DNA from: Acorus gramineus
Taxonomy: Eukaryota; Streptophyta; Magnoliopsida; Acorales; Acoraceae
Length of the DNA stretch: 64,000 bases
Reading direction: 5' to 3'
Assembly (NCBI GenBank): GCA_030737835.1
Contig: JAUJYN010000063.1
Span: 1-64,000 of the forward strand
Part shown: positions 57,938 through 64,000 of the stretch, piece after piece
Layout of the letters: each line of letters begins with the position of its first letter
How positions within the stretch are numbered: the stretch's first letter is position 1
Position numbers and translations under genes: made by a program
Notes under the pieces: generated by a model
Seen by the model: only the letters and a program-made list of their open reading frames with translations
Databases searched by the model: none
What the model was told of the DNA's origin: nothing

Positions 57938-60227
57938 GCAGTGAGGAGGATTATATGGATGACACATTTGAAGAATCAAATTATTTGGAAGACATCCACG
58001 ATTCATGTAAAATGGAAACCAGTTTACCAAAGAAAGTGATTGATTTGGCTAATCAGTAAAATGTGGACGAGATAGTAGCATGTGCAGAACAGTCTATTCC
58101 ATCTATTGGGATGTGTTTTCATTCTGAATCTGAAGTGCGACATGTTTTATAACAATTTTGCTCACAAGGTTGGATTTGGCATTGCCAAGATTCATGAGAA
58201 AAATGATGAAAATGGAAGGCAAAATTTTTTTTCTCTGGCTTGCTGTAGAAATGGGAAGCATGTGCCAACTGGAAAGAATGCATTCAATGCCCGGTCTTCA
58301 ATCAAGACTGGTTGTGGTGCTAGGATAAACATTAGTGTGAAGGAAATGAGTGCTTCTTGATATCAAAGGTGGTTTTAGATCATAACCATCATTTAAGCCC
58401 CCTTAAATCTCGCCATTTTGCGTGTCATAGGAAGATTGATCCTATGTCGAAACGGGGATGGGGTATTAATGACCAAGCTGGAATTAGAGCATCGAAAAGT
58501 TTTAACTCTTTAGTGATTAAGGCTGGTGGTTATGATTGCATATCTTATGAGGAGAAGGATGCTAGGAATTATTTGTCGAGATCTAGACTTGCCAGGCTTG
58601 GCGGGGAGATGCTCAAGCTGTGTGTGATTATTTTGTTCGTATGCAGAAGAGGAATCCAAATTTTTTTCACCTTGTTGATTTTGATGAGAATTTCAGAGTG
58701 AGGAATATTTTTTGGGCAGATGCAAGATCTAGAGCACTATATGAGTCATTCTCAGATGTGATTTCATTTGATTCTACCTATTTGACAAATAAATATGACA
58801 TGCCTTTTGCTCCTTTTGTTGGTGTTAATCACAACGGTCAATCTGTTTTGTTTGGATGTGGTTTATTATCTAATGAGAACACCGAAACCTATGTGTGGCT
58901 TTTCAAAGCTTGGCTAAAGTGCATGTCAGGACGTAAGCCGAATGCTATAGTCACTGATCAATGTAAAGCAATCCAGGGAGCTGTGGCTCAAGTATTTCCA
59001 GAATCTCGTCACAGATTATGTTTGTGGCACATCATGAAAAAACTACCAGAGAAGTTGGGCAGGTATGCACTGTTGTGTTTTATGTTGAGTTAGTTACAAA
59101 TTCAGATACATCTCTGTTTTTCAGATACACCATTTAATTTGATAAGTAGTTAATATAGTTATTTGTTTGCAGCTTCAAGAACTATGATGAAATTAAGAAA
59201 CGAATGAAGTCCATTGTTTATGAGTCTCTTACACCTGGTGATTTTGACACCAATTGGCAACAGATGATTGAGGAGTATGGAATGTCAGAGAACGTGTGGC
59301 TTTCATCATTATTTAATGATCGTTTACGATGGGTTCCAGTATATGTGAAAGAAACTTTCTGGGCTGGTATGTCTACTACACAAAGAAGTGAAAGCATGAA
59401 TGCATTTTTTGATGACTATGTTAATTCAAAAACAACATTAAAGCAGTTCGTTGAGCAGTACGACAATGCATTGAAAAGCAAGGTTGAGAAGGAGGAAAAG
59501 GCTGATTTTCATTCAACAAATTCTATCATTCCGTTGCTAACTGAATTCCATTTTGAGAAACAATTCCAAGAGGCATATACACATGATATTTTTAGGAAGG
59601 TACAGAATGAAATCAAGGGAATGATTTTCTGCAATCTTGTCCATGTATCAGATGTGGGTTGTATCAAATATTTTGTTGTTGATGATATTTCAAAGGGCAA
59701 GGATGGAGTGACGAAAAAAATAGCGTATCAAGTTCGTTTCGATGAAGGTAAGCAGGAGGTTAAATGCCTATGCTGTCTTTTTGAATTTAAGGGCTATCAT
59801 GTGTAGACATTCTATGAAAGTTCTGATACACATCAACATGATGAAAGTTTCACAAAACTACATTCTTGACCGTTGGCAGAAGGGCATTAAACAAATGCAC
59901 AATTTTGTGAAAAACTGTTATGTGGACAACATGTCAAATGAGCAAATGTGGAGGCACCATGACTTGCACTCTAAATTTATATCAATCGCTGATGTTGTTG
60001 TTGTCTCTCCTGAAATGTTTGAATTGTGCAAAAAGCATCTTGATGTTTTGTATAATGACTTGACGAAAGAAGTTACTGATCACAATGATTGTAGTGTTGG
60101 TGATGAGCAGATTCCAAATTCAATTGTTCACTCGCCTTACAAGGTTCGAAGTAAAGGACGACCACCATCAAGAAGGAAGGCACCCAAGGTTTACAAGCCG
60201 AGGAATACGAAAGCAAAAATACCTTAA
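57938..60227 (+). pseudogene. FAR1-related MULE transposase, decayed
   Basis: From a TCAACAG acceptor at 57937, the frame reads an acidic start (SEEDYMDDTFEESNYLED), then a stop at 58057, then the FAR1 DNA-binding domain (NNFAHKVGFGIAKIHEK, ACCRNGKHVP). The MULE transposase core follows with FDSTYLTNKYDMPFAPFVG (first Asp), VTDQCKAIQGAV (second Asp), RLCLWHIMKKLPEKLG and STTQRSESMNAFF. A SWIM zinc finger (CLC...MCRH) and a basic tail (KGRPPSRRKAPK) end at the stop at 60227. A GT-AG intron lies at 59063-59172. Reading breaks are at 58057 (stop) and near 58137, 58355, 58610 and 59795 (frameshifts). FAR1/FHY3-family plant transcription factors share this layout; here the breaks and the repeat context favour a dead transposon gene. 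Confidence 0.88.
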
Positions 60228-60442
60228 GGATCTAATATTTTTTAGAAGGCTGGAGAGGGCCTTTTTTTGTACTACACATTTGATGTCATAATGTGTTTTT
60301 TCAATGTGTTTGTGGAATTCATTTGACATTGTCATTATGTTTGTTGTTATGAGTTTTACTTAGTCCATCTTATACACTGATTACAATTTTGCAGATACAC
60401 ATAACATTGACCAAACACATCATAAATTCAGATATGAATTAC

Positions 60443-61090
60443 TAGTGTTTTGCATTTTATACAGGTTTTAAGATACACATTTCACATTCAGATACACCAC
60501 AATAGTAATTTGACAGGTTTTCAGGTAGTACCCATTATGATCTACTATGCTGGAGAAGAAGCCAACCTTATATGATTCATTTTGAATTAAGATACACCTA
60601 ATAAAAAGTCCCTATACACTTCACAATAGGCAATTACATTCCACATACAACTGACTTTGATTTGTGATTCACATAGATGTCTAATACGAATTTAAGATAC
60701 AATAGAATTCAGATACATCTATCACTGTATCACATCAAATTCAGATTTGAATCACCACTGTTTTGCAATTTATACAGGTTTTAAGATACACATTTCACAT
60801 TCAGATACACCTCAATAGTTATTATCTACTATGCTGGAGAAGCAGCCAATTATATTTGATTCATTTTTTGAGTTAAGATACACCTAATAAAAAGTCTCAC
60901 ATACACATCACAATAGACATACATTCCACATACAATTTGACATTGATTTGCGTTTCACATAGATGTCTAATAGAAATTTCAGATACACCATCAAATTCAG
61001 ATACATCTATCACTGTATCAAATACAATGTTAAACTCAGAATCAAAACCAATCAATTATACATCAAAATTCAACAATACATTGAATACAG
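60443..61090. repeat. Degenerate tandem repeat of about 315 bp rich in AGATACA
   Basis: The block beginning GTGTTTTGCATTTTATACAGG at about 60446 recurs at about 60760, including TATGCTGGAGAAG(A/C)AGCCAA and CACATAGATGTCTAATA. Single AGATACA(C/T) words, about twenty in all, are scattered through it. It fills the gap between the two convergent genes and contains no coding. Confidence 0.75.
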
Positions 61091-61173
61091 AATTTCATAT
61101 CCAAAAATCAACCAAAAACTATTTTAATTAGACCCAAATTGTTTTTCATGAACAAACACCATTCCTTTGCTGA

Positions 61174-64000
61174 TCAAGGCTTCATGTACATTTGCCTGAC
61201 CATGTGATCTTCATCTGTATATGTATGGTGCTTGTCATTCAGAAATTTATGCATAATGTGTGCTCTTATTGGTCTGCACTTCTTTCTATCCATCGTATGC
61301 GTTGTCACTTCCTCGTTTGCAGCATATTGTTTCATGATGTTTAGGATGACTGGACCACAATCCATCCTGGGAATAAAACAACTTATATTACGATACAGAT
61401 AATAAACTTAATGTTGAGCATTTATATTGAATTTCACTTACGACATTTGATCTTGCTGCGGTGCATCTGCCACTGAGATGATTTTGCCACCTTTGTTGGC
61501 ACTGAAATGTTTCTCAAACTCTTCCCTCTGTATAAATTCCAGATACACAGAAAAGACATATGTGTGATACACTTTTTCATTATCATATGATAGTTAGTAA
61601 AACTATGCAAGGTTTTATGAAATGTTACCAATTTTGAGACCAATTGTAAATGGCTGTTATCTTCTGTTTCAACAATTGGAAGGAGTGAATTATAATGTCT
61701 CCACACGTTTTCAAAAACATCATACACCGCTAACGTCCAATGGCCATGGTTGTGGAGCGGAAAGTGTATGTATCTGTGGAAGTTGAGATCCACCTTCTTG
61801 TTCACTAGGGCGTCAAACAAATGCTCCTGGCTTTGATTTAAAAGTGACTGGGATATGTTGGCAGATACAAAATAAGATGAGCCCACGTCAATTGATTTAT
61901 CTCCTTGCTCAGCATATAAAATCTCCGTGTATGTATCAATGACCTAGGCAATTATAATGTTTTTGTAGAAAGTTAGATAATCATTTTGAATTTCATATTT
62001 TCTTAAGATACAGCTGTATCTTAAAAAAATATTTCAGATCCATATACTAAATTACACTATATTTAGCTGATGATACATACATTGCTTGGGACTTCATCTT
62101 CTTTTGAAATTGCCCTCATGTCTTCATAATGCACCACACCAAAATTTTCTTCTGATATTGCTCCACTGCATTAAATGAAAAGCACATGATTGTTGGTTAT
62201 AACAGCGATATACCTTTTTTTAAGATACAGCTGTATCTTAAATTAGCTATCTATGGATTCACTTTTCAACTGAGCAATAGCATAAAAATATAAATCAGGC
62301 AAGCATTATTTATTAACAGTTTGTCCATTACCTTCCTTCTGTGAGTGTCACAATGTGTTTCAGTTTTTCCAAGTCTTGAATGTCCATGAGCTTGACAACA
62401 GCAGTTTTGGGAAAGCTGTATCTGAATTTTTTGGGTTTCGCTTGCTGTTTGTTTCCCCTCTCACTGTTTTTCCTCTTTCGACCCCTAGCTTTGTTCGATG
62501 AATCAAATGTATATTTGAACTCAGGGTTCTTTGTGCTCTTTCGCTGTTCAGCTTTGATATTTGAAATCATAGATTGATTGTTGTTATTCTGTCCAGCAAT
62601 TGTTTGACATTGGATGGTGTCCACAGGTCCATGCACGGGCGACCAGATTTGTAAGGGAACTATCTGAAGAGGACTTTCAGTGCTTGATCCTTTAAATTTT
62701 TGCAGATCAGCAATTATTTCATCCCTTTCTTTGATCTCTGCTTGTAGGAATTCGTTTTCTTTTTCCAAACTGACTTGTTGTGTGATGTTATGGACTGTGG
62801 CATCCAGTTGGAATTCCTCAATCTGCTTATGTTGTTCATCAATTTTTTTCTTTAGCATCTCGACAGCTTCTTTTGCTGCTTCAATTTCTGCATCTTTCAG
62901 TTTAACTTTTTCCATCAGTAGCTTAACACGGTCCTCCAAAATTTGGATGTCATCAGTTTTTTTGTCTATTTCTGAGGAGAGCTTCTGCCACCCTTCCCGC
63001 CACTCAATAGTTTGTCTTTCCATCTCTTTGTCCTTTTGCATCAGGTTTACATTTTCCTCCTCCATATCTGCCAACCTTTTTTGTAATTCAACCAACATAC
63101 TTGCATGGTCTTCATCAGCCCCTGGTGATTGATTTCCACTACCTCTTTCATTTTCTTCATCTGTTTCCTCCTCATTGTCTTGAATAGAATCAGTGTGAGT
63201 TTCAGCATCATCCTCATCATCTTCTGTTTCTGATTGGGCTCGAGAAGGAGTCCTATTGCCAAGTTGTTTTAATTCGTTTAAACTGTAGCTGAGCTCCTCA
63301 ATGATCACCTGCAGCAGCCATTAAATATCAGTCATCAGTTATACATAAAATCCACTCTACAATTAAGATACATCAACCTAAAATCTTGGTCTTTAAGCTA
63401 CAACTACCTTAAATGAATAATATTATACATATACATAGTGATTTTTAAATTAGAGCTGTATTTGACAAAGAAAGATAATGTAATTTTGATAAGGTAAGAG
63501 ATGATCTGTTTGAAGAATGCTAATATTTATTTGTTAAGATACTGTAGCACTTCACAGTTCTTTAAAACAACAGTCATATATGCATTGCTACTCTTTCAGA
63601 TACATATGTATCTTAAAAAGAAAATCAGAAGAACTTAAATACCTATTCAGGTACACCTCTATCGAAAAAATCAATAATGTGAGTTCAAAAGTTAAGAGTC
63701 ATTGTAATGTAATAGCCATTTTAAATTTTTTAAAGACACAACAGTACTAAATGCAATCACATACATGTGTAAACCCAGAGATTTTAAGATACCTATGTAT
63801 CTTAAAAGATAAAATTAGCAGTATCAAAAAATGCTTATCAGACATAGAGTTTATATTACTGATCAAACATAATCATTTTTCTATAAGATACAGATGTATC
63901 TGATAAGGTATATAATGTGAGGACTGCATGCAGTAAAGAAGGATATTCTAAGTACCTGATCTTTTAATTTTCTTGATTTTTGTTTTGGCCATGGCTTTAT
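61174..64000 (-). CDS. Ulp1-type cysteine protease with N-terminal coiled coil (5' end outside window)
   Basis: Exons on the minus strand: 64000-63956 (partial), 63308-62332, 62165-62081, 61943-61629, 61527-61442, 61366-61174. All junctions are GT-AG, and from 63308 the phases give 551 residues plus stop. The large second exon encodes an acidic stretch (SETEDDEDDAETHTD), a coiled coil of about 140 residues (from MLVELQKRLADMEEENVNL to about EIIADLQKF) and a basic KARGRKRKNSERGNKQQ segment that could be a nuclear signal. The C-terminus is a C48/Ulp1 fold: HGHWTLAVYD (catalytic His), HYNSL, then APQQDQMSMDCGPV (Gln and catalytic Cys). Such proteases cleave SUMO-type conjugates. The Asp expected in the Y-D-S position is Asn here, so activity is doubtful. 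The gene converges on the FAR1/MULE transposase, as in ULP-carrying MULEs such as Kaonashi (Arabidopsis) and CUMULE (melon). Confidence 0.82.

Larger units (their letters stand above)
57453..63901. repeat. Dispersed AGATACA/TGTATCT palindromes
   Basis: Eight full or near palindromes: 57453 (AGATACATGTGTATCT), 57674 and 57873 (AAGATACAGCACTGTATC-type), 62005 and 62222 (AAGATACAGCTGTATCTT, perfect and extended by TTA-type flanks), 63598 (AGATACATATGTATCT, perfect), 63786 (AAGATACCTATGTATCTT) and 63886 (AGATACAGATGTATCT). They lie in introns and intergenic DNA of the MULE-like block and were not noticed elsewhere in the window. Confidence 0.8.

Noticed and set aside
62680-63132. 150-codon plus-strand frame opposite the Ulp1 gene
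   Set aside because: It is the antisense shadow of the coiled-coil exon and is rich in Ser/Cys/Phe as such shadows are.

Overview
The window is nuclear DNA of a flowering plant, most likely a eudicot. It is AT-rich overall. It carries intron-rich genes with GT-AG splice sites, plant-type families (A20/AN1 stress-associated protein, YTH/ECT m6A reader, mitochondrial branched-chain 2-oxoacid dehydrogenase E1-beta, plant SDR) and a heavy load of plant transposons (LINEs, a Copia LTR element, CACTA, Helitron, MULE and MITEs). No bacterial, organellar or CRISPR sequence was seen. The species cannot be named from the sequence alone.

Left third (1-24.5 kb), the genic part: a degenerate LINE (about 1.0-3.26 kb, minus); an A20/AN1 zinc-finger protein (4389-4898, minus) with a probable long 5'-UTR intron; a LINE fragment (about 7.05-7.6 kb, minus); an intronless, very GC-rich short-chain dehydrogenase (8940-9713, plus); a 13-exon BCKDH E1-beta gene (16191 to 11312, minus) whose fourth intron uses a GC donor; and a 9-exon YTH-domain m6A reader of the ECT family (24282 to 19105, minus). 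I rebuilt both multi-exon genes exon by exon. Their phases close exactly, giving 364 and 685 codons before the stop. Small MITE-like elements sit between the genes and in introns.

Middle (25.7-37.1 kb), retroelements: a 5'-truncated LINE with a perfect 11-bp target-site duplication (25754-28132); a candidate SINE; and a complete but frameshifted Copia element (30414-37111) with about 1-kb LTRs. Two bases after its 5' LTR, in place of a tRNA primer site, is a 14-nt segment perfectly complementary to the element's own LTR. This suggests self-primed reverse transcription.

Right part (39.4-55.0 kb), a nested transposon: a CACTA element with matching termini and an ATA target-site duplication spans 39382-55029. 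A 10.2-kb Helitron (39588-49756) is inserted in its left subterminal region, and this Helitron contains a 710-bp long-TIR MULE-type MITE. A 1.4-kb GGGGGG-terminated MITE full of satellite-like repeats sits near the right end. The CACTA has no recognisable transposase but carries pieces of host genes, including an HCF107-like HAT/TPR exon. The Helitron carries its own phase-compatible exons.

Right end (57.4-64 kb): a decayed FAR1/MULE transposase gene (plus strand) faces a spliceable Ulp1-type cysteine protease gene with a long coiled coil (minus strand, running off the window). This layout recalls MULEs that carry ULP-like genes. The whole block is sprinkled with palindromes built on AGATACA/TGTATCT, a signal that no coding feature explains.
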